64,000 bases of DNA from Sphingobium baderi. GTDB lineage: Bacteria > Pseudomonadota > Alphaproteobacteria > Sphingomonadales > Sphingomonadaceae. Below are positions 8,107 to 15,932 of the stretch, in pieces. A program made the translations under genes and the position numbers. Every line of letters begins with the position of its first letter. Position 1 is the first letter of the stretch. The notes under the pieces are model-generated. The model ran no database searches. It worked only from the letters and a program-made list of their open reading frames with translations, and was not told the DNA's origin. The stretch covers positions 3,366,501-3,430,500 of the forward strand of contig NZ_CP013264.1 in NCBI RefSeq assembly GCF_001456115.1. The letters are read 5' to 3'.

Positions 8107-8865
8107 TCAACCCGCCTTCTGGCCGCTCATCACTTCGATCGACGGTTTGTTGATGGCGTCGATCGTGCCATCGGCCATCATCGCCTTGCCCATATCCAGC
8201 GCTTCCTTGCGAAGCGCCTCGTCATTGGCCGTCTGGCTTGCACCGATAAGGGCGGACAACAGAATGTTCTTGTTGGTCTTGTCCGCCGCATTTTCCGCCA
8301 CGGACTTGCGAGCCAGCGTCACGGCTTCCTTATAATAAGGATCAGCGCCGGTCATGTCCTTGGCCCCCAGCTTCTGGTTGCCCAGCTGGATCAGGATGCC
8401 CGCCAGGATATTGCGGCTGGCGGCATCTGTGGGCTTGGCTTCGACTACCTTGCGCCAGTGAGGCAACGATTCGCCATAAAGGGCGATCACCTTGTCCATC
8501 TGGCCCTGAGCGCCCTGCGCGGCGGCGTCGGCATAAAGCGCGTTGGCGAGGAAATTCACATTGTCGATATTAGCGGGCTGGGTCTGGACGGCCGTGCGGA
8601 TCGCGGGCAGCGCCGCTTCATATTTCGCGGTGGCGGCGGCATTATCGCCCGCCTGCTGGGCCTGCTGCCCCGCAGTGAAGTCGGTCACGGCCTGATTGAA
8701 AGCGGCGATCTGTTCCTGCGTCATCTGACCAGCGGCAGGCGCGGCTTCAGCCGGGGCGGCGGGAGCGGCTTCAGCCGCGGCAGGCGCTTCCTGCGCCTGC
8801 ACGGGGGTCATCATCGCCAGCGGCGCGGCAAGGGTCATAAGGGCAATATAAACCGGTCGAGACAA
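8107..8865 (-). CDS. Secreted tetratricopeptide-like protein
   Basis: 252 residues. It is read from a TTG codon at 8865, preceded at a good distance by GGAGAG; this start yields a normal signal peptide (SRPVYIALMTLAAPLAMM ... VQAQ). An Ala/Pro/Glu-rich linker follows, then helical repeats of the TPR type (for example AGDNAAATAKYEAALPAI and GADPYYKEAVTLARKS). No enzyme motif is visible; a periplasmic scaffold role is likely. It lies opposite in direction to the transpeptidase genes and next to the ATP12 operon. Confidence 0.72.
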   Translation of the reverse strand: MSRPVYIALMTLAAPLAMMTPVQAQEAPAAAEAAPAAPAEAAPAAGQMTQEQIAAFNQAVTDFTAGQQAQQAGDNAAATAKYEAALPAIRTAVQTQPANIDNVNFLANALYADAAAQGAQGQMDKVIALYGESLPHWRKVVEAKPTDAASRNILAGILIQLGNQKLGAKDMTGADPYYKEAVTLARKSVAENAADKTNKNILLSALIGASQTANDEALRKEALDMGKAMMADGTIDAINKPSIEVMSGQKAG

Positions 8866-8957
8866 AGCAGACTCTCCATTTTCGTTCACACAGGTCAGGC
8901 GCAACGAACGCCTTTCAACGGAATAATGGACGAAAAGGCAGGTTGGTTCCCAGCCCG

Positions 8958-9653
8958 TCAGGCTCGCGTCAACGCGCAAAAGGCGCAGTTCGTGGAAAAT
9001 TGTTCCCGACGAAGATCAGTGCGGGCGGCGGCTTCGGCATCCTCGCCCCATTGCTCGACCTGCCAGGCTTCATCGATCTCCGCCGCCGCCCAGACGGCTT
9101 TGGGATCGTGCGCGCCATCCACCACCGCCAGCCCGCAGACCAGCGATCCGCTGAGCGTCACCAGCGTCGAAAGGCCCGCCAGCGTGAAGGGATCGAACGC
9201 CGCAACGGTTGTCGCGAGCCGCTCCAGCGTTTCGGGTGGTTGCGCGATATGGATGATCCCCTGCGTCACGCGAAAGGTCACGTCATAGCGCGTCCGCGCC
9301 CAATCCAGCAGCGGATTCCAGGCCGCTGCCTGCCGCGCGACCAGCCTATCCGGTCCCTCCGCGCGATAGCAGAGCAGGTCCGTTTCGGCATAGCGGGCGA
9401 CACCGGCGGCAAAGGCTTCGCGAGCGGGCGCGATCTGGTCGATGGCCGCATTAGCCAGCCCGGTAAAGGGCATAGCGCGCGGGTCGATGCTGTCGCCCTG
9501 CCGGCGCCATTCCTCCGCCACCGCCTGCGCCAGCGCGGCATTGGGCAGCGACAGAAGGGCGCGGGCGGGCGTCCTTACAGGGCGGCCGTCCAGCTGAATT
9601 TCGAAGCCCGCATCGCCCGGAACGATGGCGGCATCCTTGTAGAAGCGCCTCAT
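8958..9653 (-). CDS. ATP12-family F1-ATPase assembly chaperone
   Basis: 231 residues starting MRRFYKDAAIVPGDAGFEIQLDGRPVRTPAR, the hallmark of ATP12 proteins, with the conserved EWRRQGDSIDPRAMPFTGLANAAID block and the Trp-rich SxLVTLSGS ... EAWQVEQWGED segment near the end. ATP12 binds the free alpha subunit of F1 during ATP synthase assembly. It is the last gene of a minus-strand operon (crcB, rluA-like, HAD, small membrane protein, this gene), and its ATG overlaps the stop of the preceding gene. Confidence 0.92.
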   Translation of the reverse strand: MRRFYKDAAIVPGDAGFEIQLDGRPVRTPARALLSLPNAALAQAVAEEWRRQGDSIDPRAMPFTGLANAAIDQIAPAREAFAAGVARYAETDLLCYRAEGPDRLVARQAAAWNPLLDWARTRYDVTFRVTQGIIHIAQPPETLERLATTVAAFDPFTLAGLSTLVTLSGSLVCGLAVVDGAHDPKAVWAAAEIDEAWQVEQWGEDAEAAARTDLRREQFSTNCAFCALTRA

Positions 9654-9913
9654 TTTGGCGGGTGCCGGCGAAAAAGACTGAGCAGCAGGCGCGGCACGAT
9701 CATATATTGGAACAGGCCGACGATGACGAAGATCAGGCCCATCGCCTTGGCCTTGCTCCCCTGCACCCAGGAAAAACGCTCCATCAGGATCAGGATGCCG
9801 AACATCACGACAACCGCGCCCGATAAGCGGAAAAGGCCGATGGCGAAAAACCGCTGGCGTGCGACTTTTTCGGGATCGACCGGCGGCGGGGGTGGGGGCG
9901 TCATGTCATCCAT
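9650..9913 (-). CDS. Small two-helix membrane protein in the ATP12 operon
   Basis: 87 residues: proline run (TPPPPPPVDPEK), then two membrane helices near residues 26-47 and 58-78. Start ATG 9913 overlaps the stop codon of the HAD gene (an alternative ATG at 9904 is also possible) and its end overlaps the start of the ATP12 gene, indicating translational coupling. Homologous small proteins are common in this operon in sphingomonads (from memory). Function is unknown. Confidence 0.75.
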   Translation of the reverse strand: MDDMTPPPPPPVDPEKVARQRFFAIGLFRLSGAVVVMFGILILMERFSWVQGSKAKAMGLIFVIVGLFQYMIVPRLLLSLFRRHPPK

Positions 9914-10568
9914 ATGCGCCGATATGGCCGTGCAATTCGCCGCTGTCCATCGCCACCGCGACGGCACCGGCCGCGATCAGCGCGTCCGGCGCATGATAAC
10001 CCCAGCCCACACCGATCGTGCGAACGCCCGCCGCAAGGCCCATGTCGATGTCGAACACCGTATCGCCGATCATCACCGTGCTTTCAGGGACAGCGCCCGC
10101 GTCGGCCATGGCAGCCCGCAGCATGGAGGGATGCGGTTTGGAGGGATGACGGTCCGCGGTCTGGAGCGTCACGAAATGCGCGGCGATGCCATGATGGGCA
10201 AGACAGAGGTTCAGGCCCCGGTCGGACTTGCCCGTCGCCACGCCAAGCAGCCAGCCATCGCCGTCTAACCGGGCGATGAGATCGGCCATGCCCGGATAAA
10301 GCGGTTCCGATACCGCATTGTCCCGGCGCATCTGCTGGAAAGCCAGCTTGTAGCATTCGGACAGGTGATCGTGAAAATCCGGCTCCGCATCGGGAAGCAG
10401 GCGGGCGATGGCATGGGGCAGCGACAGACCGACCACCGACAGGATCGCCAGACGATCCGGCGCGGGCAGTTTCTGATCCTCGAAGGCGCGGGCCATCGCC
10501 GCGCAGATGCTGTGCTGGCTGTCGACCAGCGTGCCGTCGCAATCGAAAACCGCAAGCCGGTTGCTCAT
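9906..10568 (-). CDS. HAD-superfamily phosphatase, phosphoglycolate-phosphatase-like
   Basis: 220 residues. Motif I FDCDGTLVDSQ (nucleophile Asp and acid/base Asp) is at residues 8-18, motif II VATGKS in the middle, motif III Lys in HPSKPHP, and motif IV VMIGDTVFDIDMG. This is subfamily IA with an alpha-helical cap, close to Gph/PpaX type phosphatases. Exact substrate cannot be read from sequence. Its ATG overlaps the stop of the rluA-like gene and its stop overlaps the following small membrane protein gene. Confidence 0.88.
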   Translation of the reverse strand: MSNRLAVFDCDGTLVDSQHSICAAMARAFEDQKLPAPDRLAILSVVGLSLPHAIARLLPDAEPDFHDHLSECYKLAFQQMRRDNAVSEPLYPGMADLIARLDGDGWLLGVATGKSDRGLNLCLAHHGIAAHFVTLQTADRHPSKPHPSMLRAAMADAGAVPESTVMIGDTVFDIDMGLAAGVRTIGVGWGYHAPDALIAAGAVAVAMDSGELHGHIGAYG

Positions 10569-11950
10569 CAGCGCCTTCCGGGGCCTTTCGCATCGCCAGC
10601 GCCGCGCGAGCGCCGTTCGCCCCGCCGCTCCTTGCGAACCTGCTTGGCGTGTTGGCGGGCGAACTTCTTTTCGTCCTCGCGCGTCACCTTGCGTTCGATC
10701 TCATCGTCCAGCGGCAGGTCGCCCGCCGACAGGTCGAAGCCCAGCGAAACGAGGCTGGCGGCGAAATGGTCCGGCAGGTCCGCCTTCACGTCGATCCGTC
10801 CGCCATCGGGATGATCCACCCGGATGCGGCGGGCATGGAGGTGCATCTTGCGGCTGATCGAGCCGGACAGGAACGCGTCCTTGCCGCCATATTTGCCGTC
10901 GCCGACAATAGGATGGCCGATCGCCGCCATATGGACGCGAAGCTGGTGGGTGCGGCCGGTATAGGGTTGCAGTTCGATCCATGCGGCACGGTTGCCCGCG
11001 CGCTCGATCACGCGATAACGCGAGCGGGCGGGCAGGCCTTCCGCCTCGTCCACATGCATTTTCTCGCCGCCCGTGCCCGGTTGCTTGGCAAGGGGTAGTT
11101 CGACCATGCCATCCGCGATGCTGGGGACGCCCATGACGATGGCCCAATAGACCTTGCGCGCGGTGCGACTGGAGAAGGCCTTGGCGAAATGCGCCGCCGA
11201 ACGGGACGTGCGGGCGATCAGCAACGCGCCAGACGTGTCCTTGTCCAGCCGGTGCACCAGCTTGGGGCGCGTCTCCAGATCGAACATCAGGCCGTCGAGC
11301 AGTTTGTCGACATGATCGTCGGTCTTGGTGCCGCCCTGCGTGGCGAGGCCGGGCGGCTTGTTGATGACGATCGCCTGCGCGTCGCGATGGATGACCATTT
11401 CCTGCGCGAAGGCGACCTCATCGGGCGTCAGGTCGATGACGCGGGCGCGCTTGGGCTTGTCGGAGGCCGCGGCCTTCGGCTCGGCGGGCGGCACGCGGAT
11501 CAGTTGTCCCTCGGCGATGCGGTCGCCCGGCGCGGCGCGCGCGCCATCGACGCGGAGCTGGCCGGTGCGCGACCAGCGCGACACGATGTTGAAGCCGACA
11601 TCGGGCAAATGGCGCTGGAACCAGCGGTCGAGGCGAATACCGTCATCGTCCGCGCCCACCCGATATTGCCGCACGTCGAGCGTCACGCCCTTGCCGGGCG
11701 CGGCCTTTGCCGGCGCCGCTGCGGCGGCGGTTTCGCGCCTGGACCGGGGCTTGGCAGCAGGCTTCGACTGCGGCCTGGGGGCGGGTTTCGCGCCATCGGA
11801 CTTGCGCGCCTGCGCCGCCTTGGCTCCGCCGCGCGCGCGACCGGGCGCACCCTGCCCGCCGGGCTTGCCTGTGCCGCCCGATTTCCCCGCGCCACCGGAC
11901 TTGCCGCCGCGCGAAGGGCCGGAAGGCTTGCCGGGAGGACGCCCCTTCAT
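10568..11950 (-). CDS. RluA-family 23S rRNA pseudouridine synthase with a long basic N-terminal extension
   Basis: 460 residues. The first ~95 residues are a Lys/Arg/Pro/Gly/Ala-rich, disordered extension. An S4 RNA-binding domain follows (GIRLDRWFQRHLP ... GQLRVDGARAAPGDRI), then the catalytic domain with RPKLVHRLDKDTSGALLIART (catalytic Asp in HRLDKDTSG) and GRTHQLRVHMAAIGHPIVGDGKYGG. Uridine-to-pseudouridine conversion in 23S rRNA, RluC/RluD-like, is expected. The C-terminus is also very basic. The ATG overlaps the crcB stop by 4 bp (ATGA). The long tail is common in alphaproteobacterial members but varies in length. Confidence 0.9.
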   Translation of the reverse strand: MKGRPPGKPSGPSRGGKSGGAGKSGGTGKPGGQGAPGRARGGAKAAQARKSDGAKPAPRPQSKPAAKPRSRRETAAAAAPAKAAPGKGVTLDVRQYRVGADDDGIRLDRWFQRHLPDVGFNIVSRWSRTGQLRVDGARAAPGDRIAEGQLIRVPPAEPKAAASDKPKRARVIDLTPDEVAFAQEMVIHRDAQAIVINKPPGLATQGGTKTDDHVDKLLDGLMFDLETRPKLVHRLDKDTSGALLIARTSRSAAHFAKAFSSRTARKVYWAIVMGVPSIADGMVELPLAKQPGTGGEKMHVDEAEGLPARSRYRVIERAGNRAAWIELQPYTGRTHQLRVHMAAIGHPIVGDGKYGGKDAFLSGSISRKMHLHARRIRVDHPDGGRIDVKADLPDHFAASLVSLGFDLSAGDLPLDDEIERKVTREDEKKFARQHAKQVRKERRGERRSRGAGDAKGPGRR

Positions 11951-12330
11951 GCGACGCTCCGCATGAACAGGAGGCCGCCCGCCAGCGCGCCGATCGCGCA
12001 GACCACGGAAAACAGCGCATAGCCCAGCGCCATCGCTCCCTGCCCGCGCTCTATCATCAACATGGTTTCCAGACTGAAGGAGGAAAAGGTGGTGAAACCG
12101 CCCAGCAGGCCAACGCCCAGCAACAGTCGGATCGGTTCCCCCGACCCAGTGCTGAACCGCGCCAGCCATCCCGCCAGCAGGCCCATGGCGAGGCCGCCCA
12201 ATATATTGGCGGCAAACGTCCCCCAGGGCCAGGCCGCGCCCGGCAGCATGTGCCCGGCCAGCCGCCCCAGCAGGTAACGCAGCGCGGAACCGACCGCACC
12301 GCCACCCATGACGAGAAGCAGATTATTCAT
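11947..12330 (-). CDS. crcB: Fluoride channel protein CrcB (Fluc)
   Basis: 127 residues with four membrane helices. GSALRYLLGRL near the N-terminus and the channel motif GGFTTFSSFSLE near residues 72-83 are diagnostic. Dual-topology dimers of Fluc export fluoride passively. An upstream ATG at 12360 would add 10 residues; ATG 12330 (MNNLLLVMGGGAVG) is the usual start. I see no fluoride riboswitch in the 50 bp upstream. First gene of the crcB-rluA-HAD-ATP12 operon. Confidence 0.93.
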   Translation of the reverse strand: MNNLLLVMGGGAVGSALRYLLGRLAGHMLPGAAWPWGTFAANILGGLAMGLLAGWLARFSTGSGEPIRLLLGVGLLGGFTTFSSFSLETMLMIERGQGAMALGYALFSVVCAIGALAGGLLFMRSVA

Positions 12331-12381
12331 GCCGCCCGCCCTAAAGGGAAAACGCGGCAAAGGAAATGGCGCTATGGGCTA

Positions 12382-13128
12382 CTATTTCCCGTTGTCGGCG
12401 ATGATATCGACATTCGTCCTGCCACCAGGCGCATCGGTGAACAGCAGGAAATAGGCTGCACCGTCATCCTTGCGCGTGCCGCCCAGCACATTGTCGCCGT
12501 CGATGATGCGATGTTCCGCGTCGAAACCGGCCCGCCGCGCCTGCGTGAAATAGTAATCGATGACGCTCTTTTTCGGCACCGGCGTGGTGAAGCTGGCGGC
12601 GCGCAGGGTGCAGCCGTCCTTCTCCGCGCCCGCTGCTTCGAGCAGTTGCGCGCCGGGATAGAGGGTGAAGGGTTCGGGCAGGCGTTGCGACCACTGCATC
12701 CCGTAAACGAGCTGCTTGCTGCAATTCTTGCCGCCGGTCCGCTGCGCCTGTTCGCGAGCCAGCGCGCCGAGCGTCACGGTCGATTCCATCTGTCCGCCCT
12801 GCGCCGGGGCGGGCGCGGCGAGCAGCTTGCCGCCCGCGCGTTGCACCGCTTGCGCCAGTGCCTTGGCCGCATCGCCCGTCAGCACCGGAAGCGCGGCATT
12901 GGCGGGCTTGTCGGCGGGACGCACGGCGTTGCGGTTGGACTGTCCGGTGAGTTTCGGATCGACGACGATCTGGTCGGCAAGCGCGCTCTTGAGCGCGGGA
13001 TCGACCATATTGTTGGTGAGCTGCGCGTCGAGCGCGGCAAGATTGGCGTTCTTGTCATCCTTGCCGCATGCGACGAGCGGCAAAGTCATAAGCATAGCAG
13101 CCGCGCAATAGGACCGGGAAAACGCCAT
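12382..13128 (-). CDS. Lipoprotein of unknown function
   Basis: 248 residues. Signal peptide with lipobox LVAC, Cys at about residue 21, followed by a charged linker and a soluble domain with two or three cysteines (GKNCSKQLVYGMQWSQRLPEPF, KDGCTLRAASFTT). No catalytic motif is recognised. ATG 13128 was preferred over the upstream ATG at 13155 because it begins the signal peptide. It stands as a separate unit between crcB and recG. Confidence 0.72.
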   Translation of the reverse strand: MAFSRSYCAAAMLMTLPLVACGKDDKNANLAALDAQLTNNMVDPALKSALADQIVVDPKLTGQSNRNAVRPADKPANAALPVLTGDAAKALAQAVQRAGGKLLAAPAPAQGGQMESTVTLGALAREQAQRTGGKNCSKQLVYGMQWSQRLPEPFTLYPGAQLLEAAGAEKDGCTLRAASFTTPVPKKSVIDYYFTQARRAGFDAEHRIIDGDNVLGGTRKDDGAAYFLLFTDAPGGRTNVDIIADNGK

Positions 13129-13287
13129 AGCTTCACTCCTTCGTAAACGAGGCATGAAGAACGGAAGTTAATTTTCCGTTAGGACTATTGGTGAATCGCA
13201 GGAAATTTTTGGCGATGCACTGCAAATATGCGGCGGGTGTCCGGTTTGGGTGGTTTGCGGGCCGTACGCTTATCTCCCATACATCGC

Positions 13288-13307
13288 GCTCCTGCCTTCG
13301 CAGGAGC
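13288..13307. repeat. Short REP-like hairpin (CTCCTGC family), copy 2
   Basis: GCTCCTGCCTTCGCAGGAGC, an 8-bp perfect stem with a 4-base loop, in the gap between the lipoprotein gene and the end of recG. Confidence 0.72.
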
Positions 13308-13351
13308 ATGGCTTGCTTAACAGCAAAGCCGCCACCGTCATCCCGCTCCCC

Positions 13352-15415
13352 TCACCCGCTCCGCAGCAAGCCCACAGCCGCGTCGCGCTCGAACAGGTAG
13401 AGACAGGTCCGCGCCGCCTGCCCCCGCTCCTGCGCCAGCCCGCCGTCCCGCTCCATCAGCAGGTGCGCGTCGTCCCGCGCCGCATCGATCAGGGCGGACA
13501 GATGCTCGGGCGTCGCCAGCTTCAATTGCGCCTCCCCCGACTGCCGCGTGCCCAATATCTCCCCCGCGCCCCGCAGCCGCAAATCCTCTTCCGCGATCCG
13601 AAAGCCGTCATTCGTCTCCCGCATCAGCGCCAGCCTTGCCCGCGCCGTTTCGGAAAGCGCACCTCCCCGCAACAGCAGGCAGACCGAAGCTTTGTCCCCG
13701 CGCCCCACGCGCCCGCGCAACTGGTGCAACTGGGCCAGGCCAAAACGATCCGCCCCCTCGATGATGATAAGGCTGGCATTGGGCACGTCCACGCCCACCT
13801 CGATCACCGTCGTCGCCACCAATATCTGCGTCCGGTTGGCGGCGAAGGCGTCCATCGCCGCGTCCTTGTCCGTCCCCTTCATCCGCCCGTGGACCAGGCC
13901 GACCCGCTCGCCAAAGCGCATCTTCAGAGCCTCCGCCCGCGCCTCGGCCGCGGCCTGATCGCTTGTTTCGCTTTCCTCGACCAGCGGGCACACCCAATAG
14001 GCTTGCCCTCCGCCTTCGACATGGCGGGCGAGCGCCTCCACCACCTCGTCGATCCGCTGCGATGACATCACCAGCGTCTGGATCGGCTGCCGTCCCGGCG
14101 GCATCTCGTCCAGCCGCGACACGTCCATTTCGCCATAATAGGTCAGCGTCAGCGTGCGCGGGATCGGCGTCGCGGTCATCACCAGCAAATGCGGCGTCCG
14201 CTCCGCCTTGGCCGCCAGCATCATGCGCTGCGCCACGCCGAAGCGATGCTGCTCGTCGATCACCGCCAGCGCCAGATTGCGATAGCGCACCGCCTCCTGA
14301 AAAATCGCATGGGTGCCGACCAATATGTCGATGCTGCCGTCCGCCAGACCCATCAGCGTAGCCTCGCGCACCTTGCCCTTCTCCCGCCCCGTCAGGATGG
14401 CGATCTCCACCGGCAGGCCCGCGACCATCCGCCGCAACCCCTCATAATGCTGTCGCGCCAGGATCTCGGTCGGGGCCAGCAAAGCCCCCTGCGCGCCCGC
14501 CTCAACGGCATTGAGCAGCGCCATCAACGCCACCAGCGTCTTGCCCGACCCCACATCCCCTTGAAGCAGCCGCAGCATCGGCACGCCCTGCGCCATATCG
14601 CCCTCAATCTCGCCAAAGGCCCGTCGCTGCGCCCCCGTTGGCGCAAAGGGCAGGTTCAGCATCGCCCGCAAGCGTCCATCCCCGGCAATCGGCACGCCCC
14701 GCCGCTTGCGCGAGGATTGCCGCACCAGCATCAGCGCCAGTTGCCCGGCGAATATCTCGTCATAGGCCAGCCGCTCCCGCGCCAGAGCATCGGACGGGTC
14801 GGCATGGGCGCGGGTCAGCGCCTCACGCCAGCCGGGCCATCCCTTGCGCGCCAGCAGGCTCGGTTCGATCCATTCGGGCAATTCCGGCGCGCGGGCCAGC
14901 GCCTGCCCCGCCAGATCGCGCATCCGGTTGTTGGTCAGCCCTTCGGACAGCCCATAGACCGCCTCCCGCGCCGGCACCGTCTCCGCTTCCTCCGGCGGCA
15001 GCACATAGTCGGGATGCACGATCTGGAGGTTATCGCCATAGCTTTCCAACTTCCCCGACACGAAGCGCGGCTCGTTCAGCGGCAGCAGCTTGCGCGGCCA
15101 TGCGCTGTTCCGCCCGAAATAAACGAGGGCGACCGCATTGCCGTGCCCGTCCACCGCCTGCACCCGGAAGGGTGCCCGCGCGCTCCCGCTCGCCCGGTAA
15201 TCCACCGGCGTCAATTCGATCCCGATCACCCGCCCGGCATCCGCCATGCTGAGTTCGTCGGTCAGCCTGCGGTCGATGAAACTGACCGGCAGATGGAAGG
15301 CCACATCGACCGCACGCGCCAGCGCCAGCCGCTCCAACGGCTTCGCCAGCGACGGTCCGACGCCTTTCAGGGCCGATATTTCGGCAAAGAGCGGATTGAG
15401 AATATCGGGTCGCAT
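13352..15415 (-). CDS. recG: ATP-dependent DNA helicase RecG
   Basis: 687 residues, the expected length. The N-terminal wedge/OB domain (residues ~60-150) is followed by a superfamily 2 helicase core: Walker A GDVGSGKTLVAL, DEQHRFGV (DExH-type motif II), MTATPIPRTL, and RVGRGDK near motif VI. RecG reverses stalled replication forks and branch-migrates Holliday junctions. The start is ATG 15415 (MRPDILNPLFAEISALKGVGPS); earlier in-frame codons do not fit. Divergent from sdhE. Confidence 0.96.
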   Translation of the reverse strand: MRPDILNPLFAEISALKGVGPSLAKPLERLALARAVDVAFHLPVSFIDRRLTDELSMADAGRVIGIELTPVDYRASGSARAPFRVQAVDGHGNAVALVYFGRNSAWPRKLLPLNEPRFVSGKLESYGDNLQIVHPDYVLPPEEAETVPAREAVYGLSEGLTNNRMRDLAGQALARAPELPEWIEPSLLARKGWPGWREALTRAHADPSDALARERLAYDEIFAGQLALMLVRQSSRKRRGVPIAGDGRLRAMLNLPFAPTGAQRRAFGEIEGDMAQGVPMLRLLQGDVGSGKTLVALMALLNAVEAGAQGALLAPTEILARQHYEGLRRMVAGLPVEIAILTGREKGKVREATLMGLADGSIDILVGTHAIFQEAVRYRNLALAVIDEQHRFGVAQRMMLAAKAERTPHLLVMTATPIPRTLTLTYYGEMDVSRLDEMPPGRQPIQTLVMSSQRIDEVVEALARHVEGGGQAYWVCPLVEESETSDQAAAEARAEALKMRFGERVGLVHGRMKGTDKDAAMDAFAANRTQILVATTVIEVGVDVPNASLIIIEGADRFGLAQLHQLRGRVGRGDKASVCLLLRGGALSETARARLALMRETNDGFRIAEEDLRLRGAGEILGTRQSGEAQLKLATPEHLSALIDAARDDAHLLMERDGGLAQERGQAARTCLYLFERDAAVGLLRSG

Positions 15416-15559
15416 GTCTATCTGACGTCGCTCTAGAGCATTTTCGAGCCGGAGGGTATGTCCGGCGACTCGGAAAATGCCTCCAACAAAAACACCAGCC
15501 GGGACGGTGGCGCAAACATCCGATCGGCGCATTTGGCTTGCCCGTTAAAGGAACACATC

Positions 15560-15823
15560 ATGAACGACAATCCCCAGATGCGCCGCATCCAGTTCCGGGC
15601 ATGGCATCGCGGCACGCGGGAAGCGGACTATACGGTCGGCGGCTTCTTCGACCGCTATCACGCGACGTGGAACGAAGAAGAAACCGCATGGTTCGAGCGG
15701 TTGATGGAAGAACAGGATGCCGACATCATGGGCTGGGCCATGGGCACCATTCCTGTGCCCGATGAATGGCAAGGCCCGATGATGGACCGCTTTCTCAAGC
15801 TCGATTTCGTAAAGGTCGTCTAA
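15560..15823 (+). CDS. sdhE: Succinate dehydrogenase assembly factor 2 (FAD assembly factor SdhE)
   Basis: 87 residues with the SdhE signature RAWHRGTREADYTVGGFFD, which includes the RGxRE motif needed for covalent flavinylation of SdhA. ATG 15560 is preceded by AAAGGAA. Located divergently from recG and upstream of mfd, an order often seen in Alphaproteobacteria. Works in the cytoplasm during assembly of respiratory complex II. Confidence 0.93.
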   Translation: MNDNPQMRRIQFRAWHRGTREADYTVGGFFDRYHATWNEEETAWFERLMEEQDADIMGWAMGTIPVPDEWQGPMMDRFLKLDFVKVV

Positions 15824-15840
15824 TCACAGCGCACCCACGC

Positions 15841-15902
15841 GCTCCTGCGAAGGCAGAAGCCCAGTTCAGACCTTGGGCCCGGGCCCCTGCCTTCGCAGGA
15901 GC
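15841..15902. repeat. REP doublet: 16-bp inverted repeat with palindromic loop
   Basis: GCTCCTGCGAAGGCAG at 15841-15856 is the exact reverse complement of CTGCCTTCGCAGGAGC at 15887-15902. Each half is also self-complementary, and the loop carries a 12-bp palindrome GGGCCCGGGCCC at 15875-15886. It lies between sdhE and mfd and may work as a transcription barrier. Confidence 0.75.
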
Positions 15903-15932
15903 ATGATTGAGCCGAAAGACAATATTTCCCAT

